DNA of 64,000 nucleotides from Lepidostoma basale (taxonomy: Eukaryota > Arthropoda > Insecta > Trichoptera > Lepidostomatidae): assembly GCA_022606425.2 (NCBI GenBank), contig JAHDVF020000875.1, positions 1-64,000 of the forward strand. Direction: 5' to 3'. Both the position numbers and the translations under genes were made by a program. The notes beneath the pieces were generated by a model that saw only the letters and a list, made by a program, of their open reading frames with translations, ran no database searches and was not told the origin of the DNA. Of the stretch, positions 34,745-44,511 are shown piece by piece. Positions within the stretch are counted from its first letter, which is position 1. Every line of letters starts with the position of its first letter.

Positions 34745-36331
34745 TCAATGAGATTTTTGTGATTGCATTTGACTTGCAAGTTTTTTAATATCAGCTTGCA
34801 TTTTTGAAGTAGAGACGCGTAGTATTGCGTCTAAATGTGAATTCGATAACCGAGAACAGTGTTTGTTTTTTCGATAATTCAGAATTGAAAAAGTTTGTTC
34901 ACAAATATATGTACTACCAAACATAGTAATTATTTGCTGAGCAAACCTTTTTAAATCCTTGTAGTTTTCAGAAGGCAAACTCCCATAGAAATCCACCAAA
35001 TTAGTTTTTTCCTTAAAAGCCATTTTAAGTGTGTTATTACTTTGCAAATCTATCACGTTGATTTGCAAATCGCTTGGTACATTACCGATATCTACTGCAA
35101 AGGGGTTTTCGAAAATCTCCATCTTACGTGAGATCTTTTTGAAATCAGCAAACCGGTTTTCAAACTCAGTTTGTAGTTGCATTAATGCACTTTTCATTTT
35201 AGTATTTTGCCAAACAAAATTCATTCCAGCTTCTTCTACTGCTTTCTTGCAATTTGGAAAATGATCGAGTTTCCTTTCATCGATATGCTCGATAAATAAT
35301 GTTAGTTTCATTTCAAATGATTTAACATCTGAATACATATTGCATATCAATTTATTTTTCCCCTGTAAACGTGTATTGAGTATATTCAGTTCGGCAGTCA
35401 AATCAGTTAAAAACCCAAGATCTACAACCCACTGGTGGTTGGAAAGTTCATGTATTGCCTTTCCTTTCATCTCCATAAAGTTACAAATTTCTTTCCTCAA
35501 ATAAAAAAATCGTTGAAGTACTGCTCCTCGGCTTAGCCATCTTACTTCACAGTAATACATCACGTCACCATATTCAGCTTCTACATCTTCCAAAAACTTT
35601 TGGAACTGGCGGTGAGTAAGCCCATTTTTTCTTATAAAATTAATAGCAGATACAACGGTATCCATTATTTCTTTCCACGATAAAACTTTGCAACACAATG
35701 CTTCTTGATGGACAATACAGTGAAATGTAAATGGAACTTCCGATCCAAACTCTTGCAGTTTGCTGTTGACTCTTCCGACAACACCTTTATTATGACCGCT
35801 CATATTTTTTCCGCCGTCCGTGGTGATGCTAGTTAATTTATCCCAGCTCAAGCCACACGAAATCAGAGCTTGGTCCAAGTGGTGAAATAAATCCTCTCCC
35901 TTTGTAGTTCCTTCGAGACTGCACATTTTTAATAACTCCTCATAAACAGAAAAGTTTTCGTCAATTCCTCGTACAAATATAAGGAATTGTGCCGTATCCG
36001 ACACGTCCGTACTTTCGTCCATCGCAAGAGAGAAGTAAGTAAAATACTGCGCTTTATCCTTAAGTTGTTCACGCAAGTTAGCACCCAAGTCTTCAGTGCG
36101 TCTGGTGCAAGTTCTAGCAGAGAGACTAACGTTTTCAAACATTTTTTTCTGTTCCGGGCATACTTCCTCCGCGATAGCTAAGACACAATCTTTTACAAGT
36201 TCACTGTCAGTAAATGGGCGACAATGCTTTGCAATTATCTCTGCTACTTTGTAGCTGGCACGAACAGCTGATTCGCTTTTGTCTGTTACAACTTTAAAGG
36301 TATTCTGCTGATTTTTGAGTGACGATTTCAA
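34745..36331 (-). CDS. hAT transposase (ZBED/FAM200/GTF2IRD2-like), 528 codons
   Basis: This frame encodes the catalytic and C-terminal parts of a hAT transposase related to the vertebrate domesticated ZBED5/FAM200/GTF2IRD2 group. Visible motifs are SLAMDESTDVSD around residue 100, with the likely first catalytic aspartate; SITTDGGKNMSG around 165; CIVHQEALCCK around 205; VRWLSRGAVLQRF around 260; and a C-terminal hAT dimerisation region near 460-510 (QIITMFGSTYICEQTFSILN). The first methionine in this frame is probably not the true start. A zinc-finger N-terminus lies upstream in another frame. It would cut and join at the element's TIRs; activity is doubtful because of the frameshifts. Confidence 0.9.
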   Translation of the reverse strand: MKSSLKNQQNTFKVVTDKSESAVRASYKVAEIIAKHCRPFTDSELVKDCVLAIAEEVCPEQKKMFENVSLSARTCTRRTEDLGANLREQLKDKAQYFTYFSLAMDESTDVSDTAQFLIFVRGIDENFSVYEELLKMCSLEGTTKGEDLFHHLDQALISCGLSWDKLTSITTDGGKNMSGHNKGVVGRVNSKLQEFGSEVPFTFHCIVHQEALCCKVLSWKEIMDTVVSAINFIRKNGLTHRQFQKFLEDVEAEYGDVMYYCEVRWLSRGAVLQRFFYLRKEICNFMEMKGKAIHELSNHQWVVDLGFLTDLTAELNILNTRLQGKNKLICNMYSDVKSFEMKLTLFIEHIDERKLDHFPNCKKAVEEAGMNFVWQNTKMKSALMQLQTEFENRFADFKKISRKMEIFENPFAVDIGNVPSDLQINVIDLQSNNTLKMAFKEKTNLVDFYGSLPSENYKDLKRFAQQIITMFGSTYICEQTFSILNYRKNKHCSRLSNSHLDAILRVSTSKMQADIKKLASQMQSQKSH

Positions 36332-36552
36332 GTTAATGATTTTGTTTTTTCCAGATCCCCTTCAAGACACTGAAATTTAGTTTTGTGCTCAATATCATAA
36401 TGTCGCTTCAGGTTATATTCCTTTACTACGGAAATACTCTTTTGACAGATAATACATAGTGGTTTTTCTTTAAATTCGATAAAAAAATATAAATTTGTCC
36501 ATGCTTCATTAAAAATCCGTCTTTCATCAACGATCTTCCTTTTTTAGAAGCC
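36332..36552 (-). pseudogene. Frameshifted N-terminus of the hAT transposase
   Basis: An ATG at about 36552 begins MASKKGRSLMKDGF. A frameshift then moves to a frame reading KPLCIICQKSISVVKEYNLK followed by RHYDIEHKTKF, a CxxC..HxxxxH finger of the BED/C2H2 kind usual in this transposase group. A TGA and a second frame change separate it from the 528-codon frame. So at least two indels break the gene. Confidence 0.75.
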
Positions 36553-36784
36553 ATCTTGGGTGTATAAATCTGTAACAATACAGAAACATAAAAATATGTA
36601 TTTATTTTTACGGAAAGAGTCATAGTTTTGTCCTATATAAAATCCTTAAATAAATACTCCCCCAGTGAGCAATATTTTTATTCGAAAAACAAAATCGTAA
36701 AATTTATGTCAAGTATACCTAAAGTACACCTTTATTGACGAGTAAACAAATACTATCGTTGTGAAAATTTTAAAAGCAATAATT

Positions 36785-37135
36785 ATTAGCCTGAAAAACT
36801 CCATACGCATTGAAAATATCTGCCGAGAAAGAATAAATAACGCCGACGGGACTCGAACCCGCAGCCTTCTGATTGCCGGTCAGATGCTCTCGCCATTGAG
36901 CAACGTCGGCTTATTCCCATTCCGCCAAATAACTAAATATGTAACATACAAGTATTTATTCATTCAACAGTCATTGCTTTTTTTTTTCAACAATTATTTC
37001 TTATTAATTTTTTCACCTGAACCTACCAATTTTATTTTTTTGTAGAAAAGGCAATTGTAACTTCGAGTCCCGTTGGCGGTATTTATTTTTTCTCGGAAGC
37101 TATTTTTAATGTGTATGGAGTTTTTCAGGCTTATA
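36785..37135. repeat. Inverted pair of tRNA-like SINE copies inside the hAT
   Basis: Left arm 36785-36858 and right arm 37061-37135 are inverted copies, roughly 80% alike. Both share TTCGAGTCCCGTYGGCG, then TATTTATT, TTTCTCGG and GTATGGAGTTTTTCAGGC. The left copy extends inward to a full tRNA-like head; the right copy starts at the B box. The element lies upstream of the transposase and may have separated it from its promoter. Confidence 0.8.
36842..36910 (-). ncRNA. tRNA-like SINE head (pseudo-tRNA)
   Basis: The minus strand reads GCCGACG TT GCTC..GAGC, then TCTGA CCGGCAA TCAGA and GCGGG TTCGAGT CCCGT. D, anticodon and T stems all form. The 3' acceptor strand is about 3 nt short, position 33 is C instead of the conserved U, and the length is 69 nt. 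So it is not a functional tRNA. The loop would give anticodon GGC. A and B boxes look good for pol III. Confidence 0.75.
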
Positions 37136-37653
37136 AAAATATTACATTCATAGTGCACCTCGTCTTAAAAAGTTTATCATTGTAATTTTTTTTTAAACTG
37201 TCGTAAACTCATGGATACTTTAATATTGCATTGTTATATTCATTACTTGTAATCTTAGGAATAATATTATTATCATGCAGTAGGTAGGTACTTACCAAAA
37301 ACACTAAGAGAATTCACAAAACAGATTTTATAAAAAAATAAAACTTGCAGCGAATGTAAACGCCGCGTGGGTGGGTAGTTAGCGCAGCGCGAGCGAACGA
37401 GTAGTGTTACTGGCGGTCGACAGCGGAATGATGCGAGGTGCGTGTGGCGTTCTTGCCTTCCTTCTCTTTCCCCCCGCTCCCCCTTCGCTCCAACTTCACT
37501 ATTTCTTCGCTCCCTTTCTCGCTTCCTTTCACTCGATTGTGTATAATATCGTCCGTCATGTGCGTTGCGGCGAGAATCTCGCGGGCCGCACCAAGATGTC
37601 TCGCGGGCCGCATGCGGCCCGCGGGCCGCAGGTTGCCGACCCATGGTCTAGAG

Positions 37654-38985
37654 GACAGAACGCTTTCCGCCTGATCTAGGGGACTTGGGTTCAAGTCTGG
37701 ACACCACCAGATTACTCCTACATAATGAGCTATTTTATGTCATTGGTCCAACCCGTCTAAAAAATGGAGTTACGGAATTGTTTTTCAGTTACTTGGCAAG
37801 AAATCACAGAACACAAACATTACCCAAAATACGCATTTCTGAATGATACATATACACATATTTTTTTTTTGATTTCGTGCGTTATCGAATTGTATATGTG
37901 GCGCGGATCAATCTATGCTGCATATAACGCAGTGCCCGAAAGGCCCAGTCACCTGCATCGAGGAGAACCTAACCTTTTTTTTTTAAATATTGATGGCCTG
38001 CGTTTTAATTATCAGGGCGGTGTGGATATGTTTGATTTGTGATTCTACGAAGTAATATGGCTTTATTATTAGGGGGGCAGAGATGGCCAAAAGAAGTCGA
38101 AAGTTAGATAGGTGAGAGGGGTGAGGTGAAAGAGAAATGAGTAAGAATGATAATGAAAATAAGAGAAGTGAAGTTCCTATCTGTAAGATTCCATGGACTA
38201 GCTAATAAGCATCCCGACATCTACCTTACAACTGAGGGAACCATGGAAAACCTCAGTCGGGAGGCGAAGTACCTGTAAAAAACAAATGTTAGTTATTTGT
38301 TTGCCTCTTGCAACCGATCCACCACCGTGGTTGCGAAGTCAACGAATCTGCAGAGTGTATCCTTGTTGCGGAGGATGGCTGGGAGATCTGTGATGTGGAT
38401 GTCTCTTCTTTGACATTCCTTCTCCAGTTTCCATCTCTCACGCGCGAAGAGAACCTAACCTTGCTCGAGCATCCAGAAGCGCGGTCCGGCTGGCGGACTT
38501 CTGGGCCAACGATATTACGGCACTACTACCATTGACACGAGGGAGAAGACCGGTTTGTTGTTCATTAGTGGTAAAATTTTTAGAAACAGATCTAAAAATC
38601 TTATACAGAGTCTTTCCTAGAATCGATTTGACTACAAATTCCCGTCGGGAGCCGCTTGTCGTTTCCCGATGTAAGTACGGTACGCTGCTGGGTATCTCGA
38701 AACTCAAATGTTATAATATACTCGTAGGTACATACTCGCACGTTTTAGGCCTGCTAAGAAGTTTGTGTGGGAAACAATGTCGGCTGCCTTATTCGCTACG
38801 AAAACGTATTTTCAAACATTTTCTTTGTACATTCTCAAATTATGTTACAATCATTTCACAACTGATTTAATTAATTGTTACCCACGCCATCCACAATCAG
38901 AATATAAAATTAATTTGTACGTTCGAATAAGAATTTATACAAAAAAGTTTTCCCCAAGTTTTATTATTTATGGAAGTGACGTTGA
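37654..38985. other. Unassigned non-coding DNA
   Basis: GAGAACCTAACCTT occurs twice (near 37963 and 38447), perhaps a repeat remnant. Frames up to 112 codons (38532-38870) have no motif. Confidence 0.35.
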
Positions 38986-38987
38986 GC

Positions 38988-39122
38988 CATACTAAGACGT
39001 TATCGCATTTGATCATGCAAGGCGAAACGTGAAACTCCCATAAATATAATAAAATATCTATAAAACACACGTTATAATCCATATTTAATATAAGATGTGA
39101 ATTTTACACCATTGTTCAAATA
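38988..39122. mobile_element. F1 right half
   Basis: GATCATGCAAGGCGAAACGT, CTCCCATAAATATAATAAAA and AATTTTACACCATTGTTCAA match the F1 right arm and tail. Confidence 0.6.
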
Positions 39123-39124
39123 AC

Positions 39125-40102
39125 CAATATACTAAATTAATTAAGTAAAAATAATGCATGAGAGCATAGGATACAGTTAATAAGAATGGAATATTATTGT
39201 AATGAAGGAATATGTTTGAACGTAGGTGTCAGTATGTGTTAGGTACATTATATCGTATATTCCAAGTATTTAGCGGTAGGTATCAATTAATTTTCCCGAG
39301 CTGCCGGCACAATAACAATATTATCATACGTACATTAAAAATACCTGAAATGTTTTCATTCATATTGAAACTTCGCATATTTAACGCTAGAAAATATACT
39401 GTTTTCATTTATAATACAATAATTATTATTCAAAACATAGAAATGATAACTTAAATCCTGCTTAATTTAACATTATCACGAAACACTTACATTGAGCGAA
39501 ATATTTCTACTGTTTCCCCAGTCAAATGAACTAGGCTTAACCGAGTCTAACACTCCTGCAAGCCAACGAAGTTTGGTATGGTCAGCGTATTGATAGCATT
39601 CAACAGATTTTCAGCGCCGGTGGACTGGCAGCTCCGGAGTCAACATAACAAGGAAATAATTTGGACGGTATAACCCAACCCCGGATTACTACAAATATAT
39701 TTTTGGTCAATTCTTAGAAGGGCCGGTGATAGTTCCCTTTATATGAATATTGATAGCGTCACGCCAGACCTCGGAAGCAGCAAATGAAAATTGAAGGCTG
39801 ACTATTATAAACGTGTTAAGTGGTTTAAACATAAAACAAAGAAAACGAGAAAAAGCTGCTTATTGTAACTAGTATCTTGTATCATGGCTGGCATCTTTGA
39901 GGTGAAGTTTGAACTACACTATATTTTTTAATTACTTTGCACCTTTGCACAGTTTCAACGCTTAATTCTTTTTTTGGACTATCGTTAAAACACGTAAAAA
40001 AGAAAACCTTTCATCAGGAATTCAGAAAATAGACTGGTGAACATAGTTAATCCCAATATCATATGACAATCTTCCGTTGCTGGCCCGAGTAACTAACTAT
40101 GG
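39125..40102. other. AT-rich non-coding DNA
   Basis: No gene or repeat family recognised. Confidence 0.4.
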
Positions 40103-40104
40103 TA

Positions 40105-40255
40105 TATAAGGATTAATTGTATCTCAATAGAGACGAAGATGTAAATTGTTTTTCTGGGAACAGAATGTGGTGGCCGAGGCGCTTACGGGACTTATGACCT
40201 GTCATTGGCTGGGTTGAGCGATCGCTTTATGTTTAACAACATTCCCCCTTCTTAT
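40105..40255 (+). mobile_element. F4 element, partial copy
   Basis: GGATTAATTGTATCTCAATA, GAGACGAAGATG, a short insertion (TTTTTCTGG), then GGCGCTTACGGGACTTATGA and TCATTGGCTGGGTTGAGCG. Lacks the 76-bp unit and the distal body. Confidence 0.6.
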
Positions 40256-40389
40256 TCTTCGCCCCGTTTATTTAAAATACGTTGTAAGAGATGTGTACAT
40301 TTAAAATTTGTTGTTACCGAGAGGTGCGAAGAAAGGATGAAACGTTTTACTACTCATCTAGAGTAATTTATACATGAGTCAATAGAACT

Positions 40390-40445
40390 GTACAGGTTAC
40401 CCACCGCTTACCCGAAGCTGTTAAAGGATACAATGGCGGCCTTTC
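40390..40445 (+). repeat. F5 repeat fragment
   Basis: ACCGCTTACCCGAAGCTGTT followed by AAAGGATAC matches the start of F5. Confidence 0.4.
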
Positions 40446-40945
40446 GCCAATTTCACAGCTTTCTTAATCCTTTTCTTAGTTATTGGTCTTTATGTTTAAC
40501 TCCAATTGGGATAAAATAATCTTTTTTGGTACTTGGCACCATTGTAATGATCAACCCTCACTTGAAGAATTAAAACGCGGCGGTGTGAAGACGGGGCCGA
40601 AGCTTCCTAGTTGGATTTTAATTTCATTGTATTACATATTTCCCTGTAAGCTTTGATAAAGTATTTAGGAGCGGTCAATTCGCAAGAGAGACGCCATTTT
40701 CAGAATATTCTAATGTGTCCCGAGAACCCGTCACGTGCCCCAGACATGGAGACGATGAAGAAAGTGGTCACCCTCCCCATCAGGTTATCACTTCATAACA
40801 GTTCAATCAAATTGAATAAATACATCGTGTAAAGTTCACAACGATTGGTAACACACTATCCTACTTCAAACACATAATTATTTTCTTTACTCCGTGGCAG
40901 AAAAATTCAAATTTTACTCACAATATTTTTTTAAGCCGCAAATTT
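40446..40945. other. Unassigned non-coding DNA
   Basis: No gene or repeat family recognised. Confidence 0.4.
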
Positions 40946-40949
40946 CTTA

Positions 40950-41112
40950 TGACAGACTCGCATACGAGTATACAGCAGCTAACGAAATCCCCTCCAGACA
41001 CCGTCCATCTGAAAGAACCACCTAAGAGATGGAAGGACAGTTGGACCTCATCATCCCAGGAGACATAATTTGTATCGCAAATCATCATACCTATTAAAAG
41101 AAAAAAAGGAGA
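40950..41112 (+). mobile_element. L3-family LINE tail
   Basis: GACAGACTCGCATACGAGTA, CGAAATCCCCTCCAGACACC and GGAAGGACAGTTGGACCTCA closely follow 2736-2830. The tail has changed to AAAAGAAAAAAAGGAG. Confidence 0.7.
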
Positions 41113-41119
41113 AACTTCA

Positions 41120-41800
41120 TATTCATCAATAGCCGTCTGTCATCCACTGCTGAACGTAGGCCTCATCTAAAGCACGCCACCGACCCTTATCCATTGCCGC
41201 TCCCATTCATCCATGTCCAGCAATCCTTTTCAGATCGTCGGTCCAGCGGGCAGGGGGACGTCCAACTCTACGGAATCCTGTACGCGGTCTCCACTCCAGA
41301 ACCCGTCTTTCCCATCGGCTGTCGGTTCTCCGACAGATATGGCCACCGCCACTTCAGCCCGCCTATCCTCAAAGTCACCTCAGTCACCTTGGTATGTTGT
41401 CGAATAAATTCATTTCTGAATCTGTCCCTCAAGGTAATCCCAAGAATGGCTCTTTCCATGGCGCGTTTGGCGACCTTGTATCTATAGACTAGATTATTAA
41501 TATGTATGAAAAACGATAGTTTTCAAGGAGTTTTATTATAATATTTATGTATGACATGTTTCGCCCTTCTAAGGCATTTTCAAAATGTATATGCACATTT
41601 TGAAAATGCCTTAGAAGGGCGAAAAAAGGTCATACATAAATATTATCATAAAACTCCTTGAAAACTATCGTTTTTCATACATATTAATAAATTAATATGG
41701 AGTTTTACATCACAGTTCAAAAAAACAATAAATACTATAGACTAGACCTTTTGTCAGTGTCCACGTCTCGGCTCCGTACGTCATAATATAGCAGAGCAAG
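41120..41800 (-). mobile_element. L7-family LINE pol remnant, minus strand, split by F1
   Basis: Read on the minus strand: ILTYGAETWTL-type text near 41780, then after an F1 insertion RYKVAKRAMERAILGITLRD, RFRNEFIRQHTKVTEVTLRI, PTGRPPARWTDDLKR-like text and finally ALDEAYVQQWMTDGY-like text at 41135-41185. The L7 reading picks up directly on either side of the insertion. Inactive and 5'-truncated. Confidence 0.8.
41494..41734. mobile_element. F1 hairpin element with 12-bp TSD
   Basis: 241 bp inside the L7 fragment. The flanks carry CTATAGACTAGA at 41482-41493 and 41735-41746. About 80-bp arms pair almost perfectly (AACGATAGTTTTCAAGGAGT near 41511 with its complement near 41655) around a short loop, TATATGCA. 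A non-paired tail ends in CAAAAAAACAATAAATA. This is the reference F1 copy. Confidence 0.92.
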
Positions 41801-41804
41801 GGGG

Positions 41805-42110
41805 CATACATTATTTTATGCCCCAAATTGCCGCACAGAGGCCCTTCGAAGTTCTCCTGTATTGAAGGCGATTCGTCTCTTAAATGAGGTTGCAGAAGAG
41901 ATAGACCTCTTTGGATGCAATTATGGCGAATTCGTAAATGCCCTTATGATAAAGGCAGCAAGCAGATAACTGGCTTTTTCTATTCATAAGGTTCTATGTA
42001 TATTTCCTTTGATATTCTTTTTTTTTCACCCTTTACATCGATTTGGCTTGCGCTGTAATGATGTAAGGAGTTTTTTCAACAAAATAATAATAATAATAAT
42101 AACTAGCAAG
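41805..42110 (+). mobile_element. L8-family LINE 3' end
   Basis: The frame includes LKAIRLLNEVAEEIDLFGCN followed by YGEFVNALMIKAASR and a stop near 41968. It is a LINE pol C-terminus of the kind ending RxLNxxxxxIDxF. The 3' UTR ends ATGATGTAAGGAG, then TTCAACAAAATAATAATAAT. Confidence 0.7.
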
Positions 42111-42111
42111 A

Positions 42112-42940
42112 CGCACTGGTTAAAGACTTAAGTCTTGAGGCATTGTGGTACGAGTATTTTAGAAGTGAGAACATGACTTTGGTTTGTATTCATATAACGA
42201 CTAATAATTTTTTTTTTAATTGTACTTTTCATCGTACATACTTCTATCGTATACTCGTACAAACCGATATAAAAGACGGGCAAGTTTTGAAACCGTGTAC
42301 ATAGAAATACATAGGAAGTACCGTATACTCGTACATAGGAAATTAAATATCCTCGCCTTCAGTCACATTCGAATATTTAATATAATATTATATTCCATTC
42401 TGATTCCAATTTCCTCGTCAGATTGACGAACGGTACCCGCAGTCGTCTTTATGAGGAATGTCTGGCAGCGCGGGGTTAACCCACCACGCCTCCCCACTGG
42501 GTACACTTAACCCCCTCAAGGTCATGCAGTGGTGGCAGGGGGCGATGGGGGAAGGGGGAGGGGGAGAGATGGGGGGCAGAGGTAGTAAACACGGATATAA
42601 GATACACTCTTGATTATCCGCAATCAAATTAATTATATTATTAAATGGTTGAACGATGCGATGGCAGAATTAACTGCCATTCGGGATACACAAATACAAA
42701 ATTGAAGGGACGGATCTGATATTAAATAAATACTCCGCATAACCAGGGTCCTTCCTTATAATAGCGAGATAGTTGTTTGATACAATACATCTAATACTAT
42801 GAGCTGGGCTCTTGGTTACAATTAGCAACCTCTATTAACTAAATCAAGAGTAAGAGAACTAGTAAACAACACGAGGCCAGAGCCTTCTGGTTGAAAGAAA
42901 CTCGAATGCTTTATATTTATTATGCTTATTGTACTCGTAT
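42112..42940. other. Unassigned non-coding DNA
   Basis: Four TACTCGTA/TACGAGTA octamers lie in 42149-42939. G-rich patch at 42530-42590. No gene recognised. Confidence 0.4.
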
Positions 42941-43121
42941 GTTCCAAATTACGCACAGAGGCGCTTCGAAGTTCCCCTGCATCGAAGGCGATTCGTCTTC
43001 TAAACGAGGTAGTAACGGAGAGAAACATCTTTAGATGCAATTATAGCGAATTCGTGCATACACTTACGATAAGAGCAACAAAGAGATAACTGTCAATATC
43101 TATTTACCTTCGATGACCTTC

Positions 43122-43308
43122 GCGGCTAAGTGGCAAGTGCTTTGACTGCCACACCGAAGATCTCGGGTCGATTCCCGGCGATGGCAGTGTGATTGTCACA
43201 CTGTCTTTGGTCTGGTGTAGAATTCACGTCACAATAAAATGGCGATAGATTAGCTACTTATCACATATCACGTGAATCAATATGATGTAAAGATTGATTC
43301 AACAAAAT
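43122..43308 (+). mobile_element. SINE-A copy (tRNA-derived)
   Basis: A-box-like GCGGCTAAGTGGCAAGTGC and B box GGGTCGATTCCCGG spaced as in tRNA. The body has GAATTCACGTCACAATAAAA and TATCACATATCACGTGAATC. The end is ATGATGTAAAGATTGATTCA followed by ACAAAATAATAATAAT, resembling the L8 3' end. Confidence 0.8.
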
Positions 43309-43394
43309 AATAATAATAATACCATAGTTCTATGCATATTTCTTTTAGTATTATTTTTTTCCTATGTTTTACATCGATTTGGTTCCCGCTATTC

Positions 43395-43962
43395 GACTTG
43401 GCCGAGATAACCAAACCACAAAGCTAAAAATAAAAATTAGACTAAGTTGGGCAGCTTTCGGACCCATGAGTTACATCCTTAAAAAACGGAAAATACCGAA
43501 ACGAAAAGTCTATGAAACCTGCGTTCTGCCAGTTGGTACTTATAGTCTTGAAACGGTTACATTGTCCGAACAAAGTGCCGAGAAACTACGAGTGACCGAA
43601 AGAGCCATGTTAGGAATAACCCTAAGAGACAGAGTCAGAAACGATACGGTGAGAGAAAAAACAAAGGTCACTGACATCATCCACCGGGTGGCGACTCTAA
43701 AATGGCAATGGACAGGTTACGTAGCCAAAAGCTCGGATAAAAAGTGGACAAGAAGACTGCTGACTTGGAGACCGTGGACGGCAAAGAGAAGTGCAGGGCG
43801 ACCGCAACTACGGTGGAAGGATGATCTGAACAGACACGTCGGAATAACCTGGATGCAGTCTGCACCGGACAGAGTGACATGGAAGCGAATGGAAGAAACC
43901 TTTGTCCAGGAGTTGACGGGAATAGGCTGAGGAAGAAGAAGAAGAAGATGATGATGGAAAGA
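43395..43962 (+). mobile_element. L7-family LINE pol C-terminus, nested in L8
   Basis: One open frame runs to the TGA at 43928-43930. It shows KIRLSWAAFG, RKVYETCVLPVGTYSLETVT, RAMLGITLRDRVRNDTVREK, TKVTDIIHRV, RSAGRPQLRWKDDL and a (GAA)n tail. This matches RTE-type endonuclease/reverse-transcriptase C-termini. A 7-bp TSD, GCTATTC, flanks it (43388-43394 and 43963-43969). The palm and endonuclease are lost by 5' truncation. Confidence 0.85.
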
Positions 43963-44109
43963 GCTATTCAACAAAACAATAATAATGAAGACGCAAATTG
44001 ATTTTTTAAATTATTATTAATACTATTTATAATCTACAAAAAAAAGTTTGTTAGAATAAGGGTCGGACGTCCTATAACGAAATGAAAAGATTAAGCTGAG
44101 AGTAAGGCT

Positions 44110-44380
44110 GTGTGACTAGAGACGAGAGGAGAGCCGAGGTGACCAGGCCAGGCCAGGATGTACAAGCGAGCAAGCGAAGCTGCGCGTGTGGTGGGCCCTC
44201 GGGCACGGCACGCACACACTCACCGCCCACGAGGCGAGCGGTGGCGATCTATAAATAGCGCGGGTCGATGATGCTGCTATGGGAACCCCTCGCAGCTAGC
44301 TGCCTGGGGTAGGGGGCGGAGGCGGCGGGGGCGCAGGCGGGGGGCGGGTGGCGCCCCACCGCCCAGAGGGGTTAGCGAGA
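44110..44380 (+). promoter_or_regulatory. GC-rich island with TATA box (possible promoter)
   Basis: TATAAATA at 44250-44257 sits in GC-rich DNA (GGGCCCTCGGGCACGGCACG upstream, GGGGGCGGAGGCGGCGGGGG downstream). A start about 30 bp downstream would fall near 44281. No downstream gene found, so it may be the promoter of an unseen transcript or simply a GC island. Confidence 0.25.
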
Positions 44381-44511
44381 TTTTATTATTAAATATATAC
44401 ATATAACAATTCTAAGACTCCCGCTGCAAACTTCTCTTTTAAATGGTATCTACAGCAATTGCCGTGTGATGAGATCTAAACATTGTCCAAACCAGCTTCG
44501 TACGATTTATA

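Larger units (their letters stand above)
34578..37645 (-). mobile_element. hAT DNA transposon, full length
   Basis: 3,068 bp with perfect 16-bp TIRs (CATGGGTCGGCAACCT at 34578-34593, inverse at 37630-37645). It is flanked by a perfect 8-bp TSD, GTCTAGAG (34570-34577 and 37646-37653). Subterminal GCGGGCCGC motifs occur near both ends (34637 and several between 37577 and 37630). It encodes a transposase on the minus strand and has taken an inverted tRNA-like repeat in its 5' region. Intact TIRs and TSD suggest a fairly recent insertion, but the ORF is broken near its start. Confidence 0.95.
42945..43990 (+). mobile_element. L8-family copy carrying two nested insertions
   Basis: L8 sequence is at 42945-43120 (AAGTTCCCCTGCATCGAAGG, ATTCGTCTTCTAAACGAGG). 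It resumes at 43310-43394 (TTCTATGCATATTTC, TTTTACATCGATTTGG) and finishes at 43963-43990 (TTCAACAAAACAATAATAAT). SINE-A fills the first gap and an L7 LINE fills the second. Confidence 0.75.

Noticed and set aside
34745..36331. Domesticated host gene of the ZBED/GTF2IRD2 type
   Set aside because: The frame sits inside perfect TIRs with a TSD and its N-terminus is frameshifted, so it is a transposon gene rather than a host gene.
36842..36910. Functional tRNA gene (anticodon GGC)
   Set aside because: The acceptor stem is about 3 nt short, position 33 is C, and the sequence continues into a SINE-like body that is repeated nearby.
42110..42112. CRISPR-like or tandem array
   Set aside because: No regularly spaced direct repeats exist anywhere in the window, and the sequence is eukaryotic.
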